A stretch of DNA of 64,000 nucleotides, from assembly GCF_050750585.1 (NCBI RefSeq), contig NZ_JBOJLM010000002.1:124001-188000 (forward strand). Reading direction: 5' to 3'. Position 1 is the stretch's first letter; every line of letters begins with the position of its first letter. Below the pieces are notes generated by a model. That model saw only the letters and a list, made by a program, of their open reading frames with translations. It did not search any database and had not been told where the DNA came from. The stretch comes from Salinimicrobium sp050750585 (GTDB taxonomy: Bacteria; Bacteroidota; Bacteroidia; Flavobacteriales; Flavobacteriaceae). Below are positions 34,710-42,989 of the stretch, piece by piece. The position numbers were made by a program, and so were the translations under genes.

Positions 34710-35755
34710 TGGCTAAAGGTTTTAGGCGCTCATATAGGTTTGCAATAAAGACATCAATTTATGTGTCACTCTTCCTTACTGGGATTTCGGCTGTTTTTCT
34801 CATTATTCACGATGCATATTCAGAGTGGGCACTTCTGCTCTATGGTTTTTCGTGTTTTATTTTTTCATTTCTCATCATTCAGTACCGGGTTGAGGCCTTT
34901 ATTTATAAAAAGATAAAGAAGATATACGAGAATGTGAGTATGCTTAGTGCTACCCCACTTAACCCTGAGCAGGTGACTACAGATATGACCAGCCTATCGC
35001 AGGAAGTGCAGAAATTTGCTGAAGGGAAAAAACTCGAAATCGAAGCTTTAAAAGTGCGTGATTCCTACCGGAAAGAATTTATGGGCAATATCTCTCACGA
35101 ACTCAAAACCCCTTTATTCACAGTTCAGGGATATATTGAGACCTTGCTTGATGGAGCTATGAAAGATAAAAATGTGCGAAAGCAGTATCTTTCAAGAGCA
35201 GCCAAAGGGGTGGAGCGACTGGTTTACATTGTTCAGGATCTGGATATGATCACTAAACTGGAAACCGGAGAGCTCAGTCTTAAACCTGAAGTATTTAACA
35301 TTGTTGAGGTAGTTCAGAATGTCTTTGACCTCCTGGAGATGAAAGCCGCAAAGAAGAATATCACCCTCACATTTGAAACTCCTTATGCTCCTGTGTGGGT
35401 TAAAGCCGATAAAGAAAGAATTCAGCAGGTGATGACCAACCTCATCGTGAATTCTATCAAATACGGTAAGAACGACGGGACTACAGAAGTATCTATTGAA
35501 GATCATTCCAAGAAGAAGATCATAATAAGAGTAAGCGACAATGGAGAGGGGATCCAAAAAGAGCATATTCCGAGGTTATTTGAGCGCTTTTACCGGGTAG
35601 ACAAAAGCGGATCGCGTAAAGAAGGAGGCTCGGGGCTTGGCCTGGCCATTGTAAAGCACCTGCTTGAGGCACATAAGGAGAGAATCTTTGTAGAAAGTAC
35701 TTACGGTATGGGAAGTGAATTTTCATTCACCCTTAAAAAGGCCAAAAAGCTTTGA
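34709..35755 (+). CDS. PhoR-like sensor histidine kinase
   Basis: A 348-residue kinase partnered with the preceding regulator (TAATG overlap). Two N-terminal helices (IKTSIYVSLFLTGISAVFLI and WALLLYGFSCFIFSFLIIQY) with almost no loop between them, so sensing is probably in the membrane or through partner proteins, as in PhoR. The H-box is EFMGNISHELKTPLFTVQGYIETLLDGAM, and the ATPase has NLIVNSIKYG, DNGEGIQKEHIPRLFERFYRVD and GGSGLGLAIVKHLLEAH. The last 33 bases overlap the 3' end of the glycosyltransferase gene on the other strand. Confidence 0.93.
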   Translation: MAKGFRRSYRFAIKTSIYVSLFLTGISAVFLIIHDAYSEWALLLYGFSCFIFSFLIIQYRVEAFIYKKIKKIYENVSMLSATPLNPEQVTTDMTSLSQEVQKFAEGKKLEIEALKVRDSYRKEFMGNISHELKTPLFTVQGYIETLLDGAMKDKNVRKQYLSRAAKGVERLVYIVQDLDMITKLETGELSLKPEVFNIVEVVQNVFDLLEMKAAKKNITLTFETPYAPVWVKADKERIQQVMTNLIVNSIKYGKNDGTTEVSIEDHSKKKIIIRVSDNGEGIQKEHIPRLFERFYRVDKSGSRKEGGSGLGLAIVKHLLEAHKERIFVESTYGMGSEFSFTLKKAKKL

Positions 35756-36781
35756 GAAATCACAAACAAAGCCAGGATCCTTTAACCCCGAATAATCTTT
35801 TACTGTAACCAGCATTTCCAGATTAAATTCTTCCTGCCTGCACGATGGTGCAAAACCTAATTTGCGCATTCTATCAGCCAGGTATTCCTGTTCAAACTGG
35901 CCGGGTGTAGGTATGAAAAAGGCCTTTTTTTCGAGCCGGGCAAGATCCATAAGGGTGGTATATCCCGATCTTGCCACTACCACTTCGCTACTGTTAAGTG
36001 CCTGTTCCAGTTCCCTGCCAAAGAGATAGTTTCTTACAGTGAGATTTGGTGTATTGAAATCAGCAGTGCTTTCATCTACAACCCCTCTTATAAAGAGGAT
36101 ACTTCCGGAAGATTTGCTGAACTCCTTTAGAAGAATTTCTTCGAGAATGCTTCTCTGGGGTTCGGGGCCTGACAATAATACCATGTAATCATACTTCCGA
36201 GGTATTTTTTCTTTTTTAAACCTGCTCATCACCCCTAGATAATTTACTTCTGAAAATGCCCTTTTTGGATGTCCAAGAATTCCGCTTAGGTTTGGCCTGC
36301 CGGGAGTGTCGGGAATCCAGCATTGATCATATTGTTTTATATACTTCTGGTGAAGCCAACTGCTGAAGAAAGTGGTTGTCCCCGAGAGTACATTCAACTG
36401 GTGGGTGATAAAAACGCCTGGTACATGCGGGTGCCGCACCCCAAACCGGCTGTCCGAAATTATTCCGTGAAGTTTTAATTTTTGCACCAGGATCTCAGTG
36501 GCCTGTTTTTCCTTTTTGATGTTTTTCAGGATATGTGGGCTGTCTAAAAGCAGCTTCCATTTTAAAAAACTTCCCTTTCTGGTGTAGGTGATATTGTAAG
36601 AAGGTAATTCAAATGCCTGCAAATGCGGAAACTCTTTTTTAAGAAGGTCAAGTGCTGCTCCATCTGAAGCTATGATGGGAGTAAATCCCTGTTCTTCAAG
36701 TTTTTCAATAATAGGGATGCATCGTGTGGCATGACCTAACCCCCAGTTAATTGGCGCAACCAAAATTCGTCTACTTCGCAT
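35723..36781 (-). CDS. MurG-like glycosyltransferase family protein
   Basis: A 352-residue GT-B fold protein of the group annotated as glycosyltransferase or UDP-GlcNAc:LPS GlcNAc transferase-like. The N-terminal RILVAPINWGLGHATRCIPIIEKLEEQGF holds the glycine-rich loop of the MurG/GT28 family, and the C-terminal SSEVVVARSGYTTLMDLARLEKKAFFIPTPGQFEQEYLA is the donor-binding signature (RSGxxT...PxPGQxEQ). Substrate unknown. It converges with the PhoR-like gene with 33 bases of overlap, and is divergent from trmB. Confidence 0.87.
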   Translation of the reverse strand: MRSRRILVAPINWGLGHATRCIPIIEKLEEQGFTPIIASDGAALDLLKKEFPHLQAFELPSYNITYTRKGSFLKWKLLLDSPHILKNIKKEKQATEILVQKLKLHGIISDSRFGVRHPHVPGVFITHQLNVLSGTTTFFSSWLHQKYIKQYDQCWIPDTPGRPNLSGILGHPKRAFSEVNYLGVMSRFKKEKIPRKYDYMVLLSGPEPQRSILEEILLKEFSKSSGSILFIRGVVDESTADFNTPNLTVRNYLFGRELEQALNSSEVVVARSGYTTLMDLARLEKKAFFIPTPGQFEQEYLADRMRKLGFAPSCRQEEFNLEMLVTVKDYSGLKDPGFVCDFSKLFGLFKGE

Positions 36782-36848
36782 AAATCAGATATAATTGAAA
36801 GGCCTGTGGGGGATTTTCTTTAATTTTACCAAAATATTAAATTTTCAG

Positions 36849-37523
36849 GTGGGAAGTAAGAATAAATTAAAGCGGTTTAGAGAAAACGAATCCTTTTCTA
36901 ATGTGGTACAGCCCACACGGGAAGAGGTGGTAGATGGAGAATTTATCCTGAAAGGGAAGTGGAGCAGTGACTTCTTTAAAAACGATAAGCCTATAGTGCT
37001 TGAACTGGGCTGCGGAAAAGGGGAATATAGCGTGGCTCTTGCTGAAGCCTATCCGGAAAAGAACTTTATTGGGATTGATATTAAAGGAGCCCGTTTTTGG
37101 CGGGGTGCGAAAACAGCCCTGGAAGAAGGACTTCAAAATGTGGCATTTTTGAGAAGCCAGATAGAGCTGGTTGATTTGCTGTTTGCGGAAAATGAAGTAG
37201 ATGAGATCTGGATTACTTTCCCCGATCCACAAATAAAATACAAGCGTACCAAGCATAGAATGACCAACTCCGAATTTCTTCAGAGATATAAGAAGATCCT
37301 GAAACCCCAAGGCCTGGTCAACCTTAAAACAGATAGTGAATTCATGCACGGCTATACACTTGGTCTACTCCACGGTGAAGGTCATGAGGTGGTACAGGCC
37401 AATCACAACGTGTATAAAAACGAGTATTCTCCAAAAGAAGTTACCGGGATACAGACTTTTTATGAAAAACAGTATCTTGAGCAGGGAAAACCCATAACTT
37501 ACGTACAGTTTAGGATAAAATAA
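36849..37523 (+). CDS. trmB: tRNA (guanine(46)-N7)-methyltransferase
   Basis: A 224-residue TrmB that methylates G46 in the variable loop of tRNAs using S-adenosylmethionine. Motif I is VLELGCGKGEYSVALAEAYPEKNFIGIDIKGARFWRGAK, and the catalytic region is EIWITFPDPQIKYKRTKHRMTNSEFL. The start is a GTG at 36849 (VGSKNKLKRFRENESF), which matches the usual flavobacterial beginning MGSKNKLKRF; the in-frame ATG at 36795 would add an implausible 18-residue leader that overlaps likely promoter sequence. A dispersed palindrome copy is inside at 37133-37152. Confidence 0.95.
   Translation: MGSKNKLKRFRENESFSNVVQPTREEVVDGEFILKGKWSSDFFKNDKPIVLELGCGKGEYSVALAEAYPEKNFIGIDIKGARFWRGAKTALEEGLQNVAFLRSQIELVDLLFAENEVDEIWITFPDPQIKYKRTKHRMTNSEFLQRYKKILKPQGLVNLKTDSEFMHGYTLGLLHGEGHEVVQANHNVYKNEYSPKEVTGIQTFYEKQYLEQGKPITYVQFRIK
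37133..37152. repeat. Dispersed palindrome copy inside trmB
   Basis: TCAAAATGTGGCATTTTTGAG, an imperfect copy with one extra base in the centre; coding LQNVAFLR. Confidence 0.55.
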
Positions 37524-37529
37524 CCAGCA

Positions 37530-38153
37530 TTGGAGGAAACTAAAATTTTCCTTATTACCTATTTTGCAGCGCTGCTGGGGGTAGTTCCCCCGGGACTTGT
37601 GAATATGAGTGTTGCCAAAACTTGTGTCAAAAGAGGTAAAAAGAACGGCATCTACATGGCTGTTGGTGCATCTGTGATCGTCATGCTACAGGCGTTGATC
37701 GCGGTCATGCTGGCGCGCTATATCTTTGACAATGCCTATATTAACAATGTGCTCTTGCGGGCCGGGCTTGTGATCTTTTTGATCATGATGTTCTATTTTC
37801 TCGTAATGGCGCAACGAAAAAAGAAAGAGGTAGAGGTTCATCCAACCTCGGGCTTAAGAAGTGTGCTAAAGGGAATGATGATAGGCGCACTAAATATTTT
37901 TCCCATTCCATTTTTTGTGGCGCTTGCCGCTGCACTTAACGTAAATGGCGCTGTAGAATATCACCCGCTTAACAATACCGCATTTGTACTGGGGGCTTCT
38001 CTGGGTACTTTTACAACCCTTTACTTTTATGCGTTGTTTTTCACCAAGATAGAAGCCGAGGGGACTTTTTTTGTAAAATATTCCAATTACTTTATGGCAG
38101 CTCTTATGCTGGTCTTGCTGATCATTACCTTCATTAGGATCTATTTGCAGTAA
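37530..38153 (+). CDS. LysE-family amino-acid exporter-like protein
   Basis: A 207-residue inner-membrane protein with about six helices and the LysE family N-terminal pattern FAALLGVVPPGLVNMSVAKTCVKRGKKNGIYMAVGAS. Such proteins export amino acids; the substrate is unknown. The start is a TTG at 37530, six bases after the trmB stop; no ATG lies nearby in frame. Its stop overlaps the ATG of the alkyltransferase-like gene (TAATG), so trmB, this gene and the next form an operon. Confidence 0.87.
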   Translation: MEETKIFLITYFAALLGVVPPGLVNMSVAKTCVKRGKKNGIYMAVGASVIVMLQALIAVMLARYIFDNAYINNVLLRAGLVIFLIMMFYFLVMAQRKKKEVEVHPTSGLRSVLKGMMIGALNIFPIPFFVALAAALNVNGAVEYHPLNNTAFVLGASLGTFTTLYFYALFFTKIEAEGTFFVKYSNYFMAALMLVLLIITFIRIYLQ

Positions 38154-38482
38154 TGACAGAAACTTCATTTTTTGAACGCGTATATGAGGTGGTAAAACTT
38201 ATTCCTGAAGGGCGGGTGACCAGCTATGGTGCTATCGCCGTTTTTTTAGGAGCAAAAGGCAGTGCGAGAATGGTGGGCTGGGCTATGAATAATGCTTCTA
38301 AAATGGAAGATATTCCGGCACATCGGGTGGTGAACAGAAATGGTCTGCTTACCGGGAAACATCATTTTCCCGGCACCCGGGTAATGCAGCAAATGCTCGA
38401 AGCTGAAGGAGTGCAGGTTATAAACGATAAAATCGTAAGATTTCAGGATTATTTCTGGGATCCTTCGGTAGAACTTCAGTAA
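38153..38482 (+). CDS. Alkyltransferase-like protein (MGMT family, active Cys replaced)
   Basis: A 109-residue protein matching the DNA-binding domain of O6-alkylguanine-DNA alkyltransferase: VYEVVKLIPEGRVTSYGAIAVFLGAKGSARMVGWAMNN, then IPAHRVVNRNGLLTGK. In active MGMT the motif is PCHRV; here the Cys is Ala (PAHRV), which defines the alkyltransferase-like (ATL) proteins that bind O6-alkylguanine without repairing it and hand it to nucleotide excision repair. The flanking residues are well conserved, so it is not a decayed gene. It is the last gene of the trmB-LysE operon. Confidence 0.92.
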   Translation: MTETSFFERVYEVVKLIPEGRVTSYGAIAVFLGAKGSARMVGWAMNNASKMEDIPAHRVVNRNGLLTGKHHFPGTRVMQQMLEAEGVQVINDKIVRFQDYFWDPSVELQ

Positions 38483-38559
38483 AAATTTAAGCTATTTTTG
38501 TATTGATTTTATTGATCCTTAAAAATGGGTAATAACTTCGTTATCTTAGCTTTTCAGCT

Positions 38560-38567
38560 TATATTTG
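38560..38567 (+). promoter_or_regulatory. -7 element of the Mrp/NifU operon
   Basis: TATATTTG matches TAnnTTTG exactly, 49 bases before the Mrp ATG. At the -33 distance there is TTC (38537-38539) rather than TTG. Confidence 0.55.
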
Positions 38568-38615
38568 CATTTAGAATGAATCTACATAAGGTTCAGAAAT
38601 TACAAGAAATACAGC

Positions 38616-39743
38616 ATGAAACTTAATCGGAAGGATATATTAAATGCTCTTGAAACTATTTCTGTTTCAGGGGAAGGTAAAAATATGGTAGAGAGTGGTG
38701 CGGTTCAGAACATTATGACCTTTGGAGATGAGGTGGTGGTAGACCTGCTGCTTACTACTCCGGCGCTTCACATCAAAAAACGCGCAGAGGTTGATGTAAT
38801 GAAAGCCATTCATGAACACGTTCATCAAAAAGCCAAGGTGAAGGTGAATATTAAAGTTCAGGCGCCCGAGAAGACAGAGATTAAAGGGAAATCTATTCCC
38901 GGTATCAAAAATATTGTAGCGGTAGCTTCAGGGAAAGGTGGAGTAGGGAAGTCTACTGTCACTGCAAACCTTGCGGTGAGCTTGGCAAAAATGGGCTTTA
39001 ACGTAGGTCTTTTAGATGCCGATATTTATGGGCCATCTATGCCTATGATGTTTGATGTGCAGACAGAAAAACCCCTTTCGGTGAATGTAGATGGGAAGTC
39101 AAAAATGAAACCTATTGAAAACCACGGGGTGAAAATGCTATCTATTGGGTTCTTTACGCAGCCAAATCAGGCAGTGATATGGAGAGGCCCTATGGCAGCG
39201 AAGGCGTTGAACCAGATGATCTTTGATGCAGCCTGGGGCGAACTCGACTTCTTGTTGGTAGACCTGCCTCCGGGAACAGGGGATATTCATCTTTCTATCA
39301 TGCAATCACTTCCTTTAACCGGTGCCGTTGTTGTGAGTACGCCTCAAAACGTAGCACTTGCTGATGCCAGGAAAGGAGTGGCGATGTTCCAGCAGGAGAC
39401 CATCAATGTTCCGGTTTTGGGGATCATTGAGAATATGGCCTATTTTACTCCTGAAGAATTACCCGATAATAAATATTACATTTTTGGAAAGGAAGGTGCC
39501 AAACTTTTAGCCGAAGATTTGCAAGTGCCATTTTTGGGGCAGTTGCCTTTAGTACAAAGCATCAGGGAAGCAGGAGATATTGGGCATCCGGCAGCATTGC
39601 AGGAGAATACACCTTTATCTAAAGCTCTGGAGCTCCTTACACAAAATGTAGTGCAGGAAACGGTGAACCGCAATAGCAGTTTACCTCCTACCGAAGCAAT
39701 AAAAATCACCACTATGGCTGGCTGTAGTGCAGTTAAAAAATAG
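38616..39743 (+). CDS. Mrp/NBP35-type iron-sulfur carrier P-loop ATPase
   Basis: A 375-residue Mrp (ApbC) protein that binds and transfers [4Fe-4S] clusters using ATP. The N-terminal MIP18/DUF59-like domain (about residues 1-85, NALETISVSGEGKNMVESGAV) is followed by the deviant Walker A VASGKGGVGKSTVTANLAVSLA (about 104-125), GLLDADIYGPSMPMMF and FLLVDLPPGTGDIHLS. The C-terminal part ends in GCSAVKK and lacks an obvious C-x-x-C, unlike many Mrp proteins where it lies near the dimer interface. It is followed two bases later by the NifU gene. Confidence 0.94.
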   Translation: MKLNRKDILNALETISVSGEGKNMVESGAVQNIMTFGDEVVVDLLLTTPALHIKKRAEVDVMKAIHEHVHQKAKVKVNIKVQAPEKTEIKGKSIPGIKNIVAVASGKGGVGKSTVTANLAVSLAKMGFNVGLLDADIYGPSMPMMFDVQTEKPLSVNVDGKSKMKPIENHGVKMLSIGFFTQPNQAVIWRGPMAAKALNQMIFDAAWGELDFLLVDLPPGTGDIHLSIMQSLPLTGAVVVSTPQNVALADARKGVAMFQQETINVPVLGIIENMAYFTPEELPDNKYYIFGKEGAKLLAEDLQVPFLGQLPLVQSIREAGDIGHPAALQENTPLSKALELLTQNVVQETVNRNSSLPPTEAIKITTMAGCSAVKK

Positions 39744-39745
39744 TC

Positions 39746-39991
39746 ATGACAAGCGAAGAAGTTAGATTGAACGTAGAGAGAGCCCTTGAAGAAATAAGGC
39801 CTTTCCTTAGGAATGACGGCGGAGATATCTCCCTTATCAGTATAGAAGATGACGACCGGCTGGTAAAGGTTCAGTTGCAGGGAGCCTGTGTGGGCTGTAG
39901 CGTAAACACGATGACTTTGAAATCGGGTGTTGAAATGACCATTAAGCGGTATGTACCTCAAATTGAAAAGGTGCTGAATATTGAAAAATAA
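39746..39991 (+). CDS. NifU C-terminal-domain iron-sulfur scaffold
   Basis: An 81-residue NifU-like (Nfu) protein, the thioredoxin-like scaffold/carrier for [4Fe-4S] clusters. The cluster motif is LQGACVGCSVNTMTLKSGVE (C-x-x-C) and the N terminus VERALEEIRPFLRNDGGDISL is the family's. The gene follows Mrp by two bases and precedes the ferredoxin reductase by about 30 bases, making an iron-sulfur delivery and electron-transfer set. Confidence 0.95.
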   Translation: MTSEEVRLNVERALEEIRPFLRNDGGDISLISIEDDDRLVKVQLQGACVGCSVNTMTLKSGVEMTIKRYVPQIEKVLNIEK

Positions 39992-40020
39992 CATTTCCCC
40001 AATTCACAAAATAAGAAGTA

Positions 40021-41082
40021 ATGATTAAAACTGATATGTTGATCATCGGTGCTGGGCCTACTGGTCTTTTCGCCGTATTTGAAGCAGGATTACTAAAATT
40101 AAAATGTCACCTCATAGACGCCCTGCCGCAACCGGGAGGACAATGTTCAGAGATCTACCCAAAAAAGCCTATTTATGATATTCCGGCCTTTCCCGAAGTA
40201 CTGGCGGGAGATCTTGTAGATAATCTTATGGAGCAGATTCGCCCGTTTGAACCAGGTTTTACCCTGGGGGAAAGGGCAGAAACAATAGAGAAGCTGGATG
40301 ACGGTTCTTTTATCGTTACCACCAGTGAAGGTACGCAACATCAGGCCCCTGTAGTAGTTATTGCTGGTGGTCTGGGAAGTTTCGAGCCACGAAAGCCTCC
40401 AATTCCTAATATTGCAAAGTATGAGAACAACGGGGTTGCCTATATGATCAAGGAACCCGAAGATTACCGCGACAAGCGTGTGGTAATTGCAGGAGGGGGA
40501 GACTCAGCTTTAGACTGGGCTATTTATCTTTCTGAAGTTGCTTCGGAAGTTTCTTTGGTTCACAGAAGAAATGAATTCCGCGGAGCTTTAGATTCAGTAG
40601 AGAAAGTTTCTGAACTCTCAAAAATAGGAAAAATCAACCTCATTACAGAAGCTGAAGTAGTTGGGCTGAAAGGAGAAGAAGCATTAGATTCAGTGGTAAT
40701 CCGCCACAAAGGAGATGCTTCCGAAGAAGAGATCAAAGAAACTGATTATTTCATTCCGTTATTCGGACTTTCCCCAAAATTAGGTCCAATTGCTAATTGG
40801 GGGCTCGAAATTGAAAAGAATGCAATTAAGGTTGATAACAGCTACGATTATCAAACTAATATTCCGGGGATTTATGCTATTGGAGATGTAAATACCTATC
40901 CCGGTAAGCTAAAGCTCATTTTGTGTGGCTTCCATGAAGCGGCCATAATGTGCCAGAGTGCTTATCAAAAAATATTTCCCGATAAGAAATACGTGATGAA
41001 ATACACCACAGTGAGTGGGGTGAATGGATTTGACGGCAGTAAGAAAGAGGCCAAACGGGAAGTTGTAAAGAGTATTAATTAA
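40021..41082 (+). CDS. Ferredoxin-NADP reductase (thioredoxin reductase-like type)
   Basis: A 353-residue FAD-dependent oxidoreductase of the thioredoxin-reductase-like ferredoxin-NADP reductase type (YumC-like). FAD site: MLIIGAGPTGLFAVFEAGLLK; NADPH site: RVVIAGGGDSALDWAIYLSE; FAD end: GIYAIGDVNTYPGKLKLILCGFHEAA. The redox-active CxxC of true thioredoxin reductases is absent, which supports the FNR assignment. A ferredoxin gene lies directly downstream, a natural electron partner. Confidence 0.92.
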   Translation: MIKTDMLIIGAGPTGLFAVFEAGLLKLKCHLIDALPQPGGQCSEIYPKKPIYDIPAFPEVLAGDLVDNLMEQIRPFEPGFTLGERAETIEKLDDGSFIVTTSEGTQHQAPVVVIAGGLGSFEPRKPPIPNIAKYENNGVAYMIKEPEDYRDKRVVIAGGGDSALDWAIYLSEVASEVSLVHRRNEFRGALDSVEKVSELSKIGKINLITEAEVVGLKGEEALDSVVIRHKGDASEEEIKETDYFIPLFGLSPKLGPIANWGLEIEKNAIKVDNSYDYQTNIPGIYAIGDVNTYPGKLKLILCGFHEAAIMCQSAYQKIFPDKKYVMKYTTVSGVNGFDGSKKEAKREVVKSIN

Positions 41083-41102
41083 TTTTACCGAAATTTAAAA
41101 CC

Positions 41103-41136
41103 AAACCTCACAGGTTTTGGAAACCTGTGAGGTTTT
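41103..41136. repeat. Hairpin of the ACCTCACAGGT family (copy 1)
   Basis: AAACCTCACAGGTTT and AAACCTGTGAGGTTT are perfect 15-base arms with a three-base loop. It sits between the reductase and ferredoxin genes, where it may limit read-through. Confidence 0.8.
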
Positions 41137-41147
41137 ATAATTGACAA

Positions 41148-41486
41148 ATGTCAGATATTAAAATTACAATCATTGATCGCGAAGGAGAAGCGCACCTTGT
41201 TGATGCGCCTATAGATATGAACATGAACCTCATGGAGGTGATTCGTTCATACGAGCTCGCACCCGAAGGTACTGTAGGTATTTGTGGGGGAATGGCCATG
41301 TGTGCTTCCTGCCAGTGCTATATGCTGAACAAAGATCACCTGCTTCCCGAAAAGTCTTATGAAGAAGAGGAGATGCTGGACCAGGCTTTTTTTGTGCAGG
41401 AAAACAGCCGCTTAAGCTGTCAAATTCCCATGGAGAAAGAGCTCGATGGGCTGGAAGTAAAGATCGCGCCTTTTAACGCCGATTAG
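41148..41486 (+). CDS. [2Fe-2S] ferredoxin, adrenodoxin-like
   Basis: A 112-residue plant/adrenodoxin-type ferredoxin. Cluster cysteines are in GICGGMAMCASCQCYML (C-x5-C-x2-C) and SRLSCQIPM. It transfers electrons, probably from the neighbouring NADP reductase, to an unknown oxygenase or biosynthetic enzyme. Only 66 bases separate it from the reductase and these contain a hairpin. Confidence 0.93.
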   Translation: MSDIKITIIDREGEAHLVDAPIDMNMNLMEVIRSYELAPEGTVGICGGMAMCASCQCYMLNKDHLLPEKSYEEEEMLDQAFFVQENSRLSCQIPMEKELDGLEVKIAPFNAD

Positions 41487-41543
41487 TTTGAAAAAAGGGT
41501 TCGGTTTTTGCCCTTTTTGAGAAGTAATACAATCGCAGGTACC

Positions 41544-41708
41544 ATGATTTTAAATGTCATTGTTTTCTATTCACAAAAATCCAAAGATTATCTAAAGCTG
41601 GATGGGGTGATTGCGAAAAAGCCTGTGGAGTTGAAGAGCGAATGCTGTGAAAAATACAAAAAGGGCAAGCGTTGTAAACGCTGCCCCTGTTTTGATTTAG
41701 ATATTTAA
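41544..41708 (+). CDS. Small Cys/Lys-rich protein (54 aa)
   Basis: A 54-residue protein beginning MILNVIVFYSQKSKDYL and ending in a dense CCEKYKKGKRCKRCPCFD cluster with five Cys and many Lys/Arg. The Cys pattern suggests metal or cluster binding, the basic residues suggest nucleic acid or membrane contacts. A slightly longer start at 41508 exists, but this part looks like noncoding leader, including a palindrome half-site. I recall similar short proteins in flavobacteria. It lies between the ferredoxin gene and a strong terminator. No function can be assigned. Confidence 0.6.
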   Translation: MILNVIVFYSQKSKDYLKLDGVIAKKPVELKSECCEKYKKGKRCKRCPCFDLDI

Positions 41709-41717
41709 ATTTGGAGT

Positions 41718-41757
41718 AGACCTCACAGGTTTTTAAAACCTGTGAGGTCTTTTTTTT
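41718..41757. terminator. Terminator of the ACCTCACAGGT hairpin family (copy 2)
   Basis: AGACCTCACAGGTTTT and AAAACCTGTGAGGTCT give 16-base arms, followed by seven T. It separates converging genes. Confidence 0.85.
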
Positions 41758-42934
41758 ACTGAAAAGCAGGAATTCCTGTAATATCTGCCCCTGTTATTAA
41801 GAGGTGAATGTCGTGCGTGCCTTCGTAGGTAATCACACTTTCCAGGTTCATGGAGTGTCGCATAATGCTGTATTCCCCGGTAATTCCCATTCCTCCTAAA
41901 ATCTGCCTGGCTTCCCTGGCGATATTGATCGCCATTTCCACGTTATTCCTTTTTGCCATAGAGATCTGTGCTGAGGTGGCGGTACCTTCGTTTCTCATAA
42001 CTCCAAGTCTCCACGCAAGTAGTTGGGCTTTTGTGATCTCTGTGATCATCTCGGCCAGTTTCTTCTGTTGTAGCTGGAAACTCGCAATAGGCTTTCCAAA
42101 CTGTTCGCGTTCCTTTGCGTATCGTAAAGCTGTATCATAACAATCCATCGCAGCCCCAATTGCACCCCAGGCAATCCCATAACGTGCAGAGTCAAGGCAG
42201 CCAAGAGGAGCACCCAGTCCGCTTTTTTCGGGCATCAGGTTTTCTTTAGGCACTTTTACATTGTTAAAGACCAGTTCCCCTGTGGCACTGGCGCGAAGCG
42301 ACCACTTGTTATGAGTTTCGGGCGTTGTGAAACCTTCCATTCCGCGTTCTACAATGAGTCCGTAGATGCGGCCTTCCTCATTTTTTGCCCATACAACAGC
42401 GATATCAGCAAAAGGAGCGTTAGAGATCCACATTTTCGCACCATTAAGCAGGTAGTGATCTCCATTGTCTTTAAAGGTGGTGGTCATGCCGCTGGGGTTA
42501 GAACCGTGGTCGGGTTCGGTAAGCCCAAAACATCCCATCATTTCTCCCGAAGCTAGCTTTGGAAGATATTTCTTTTTTTGTTCTTCGGTCCCGTATTTAA
42601 AGATAGGATACATCACCAAAGAAGACTGTACAGAAGCTGTCGATCTTACGCCACTATCGCCTCTTTCTATCTCCTGCATGATTAATCCGTAGGAGATCTG
42701 GTCGAGACCTGCGCAGCCGTATTCTTCAGGAATATAAGGGCCAAAGGCTCCAATTTCGGCAAGGCCGTTAATTATCTGCTTCGGAAATTCGGCTTTTTGG
42801 GCAGCTTCTTCTATAATGGGAGAAACCTCGCGCTTTACCCATTCCCGGGCAGCGTCACGTACCATTTTATGTTCATCACTAAGAAGGTCGTCAAGATTAT
42901 AGTAATCGGGCGCCTGGAATTGGTCTGCTTTCAT
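41756..42934 (-). CDS. Acyl-CoA dehydrogenase, glutaryl-CoA dehydrogenase type
   Basis: A 392-residue FAD-dependent acyl-CoA dehydrogenase. Motifs SVQSSLVMYPIFKYGTEEQKKKYLPKLASGEMMGCFGLTEPDHGSNP and the catalytic ESVITYEGTHDIHLLITGADITG match glutaryl-CoA dehydrogenase, which oxidises and decarboxylates glutaryl-CoA to crotonyl-CoA in lysine and tryptophan breakdown. The catalytic Glu is in YEGTHDIH. It is a single-gene unit bounded by two hairpins of the same ACCTNACAGGT family. Confidence 0.9.
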   Translation of the reverse strand: MKADQFQAPDYYNLDDLLSDEHKMVRDAAREWVKREVSPIIEEAAQKAEFPKQIINGLAEIGAFGPYIPEEYGCAGLDQISYGLIMQEIERGDSGVRSTASVQSSLVMYPIFKYGTEEQKKKYLPKLASGEMMGCFGLTEPDHGSNPSGMTTTFKDNGDHYLLNGAKMWISNAPFADIAVVWAKNEEGRIYGLIVERGMEGFTTPETHNKWSLRASATGELVFNNVKVPKENLMPEKSGLGAPLGCLDSARYGIAWGAIGAAMDCYDTALRYAKEREQFGKPIASFQLQQKKLAEMITEITKAQLLAWRLGVMRNEGTATSAQISMAKRNNVEMAINIAREARQILGGMGITGEYSIMRHSMNLESVITYEGTHDIHLLITGADITGIPAFQ

Positions 42935-42989
42935 TGTTGGTAGTTTAAGTTTTTGTCTGGAATAGTAAATTTACATAGAAAGACCATAA

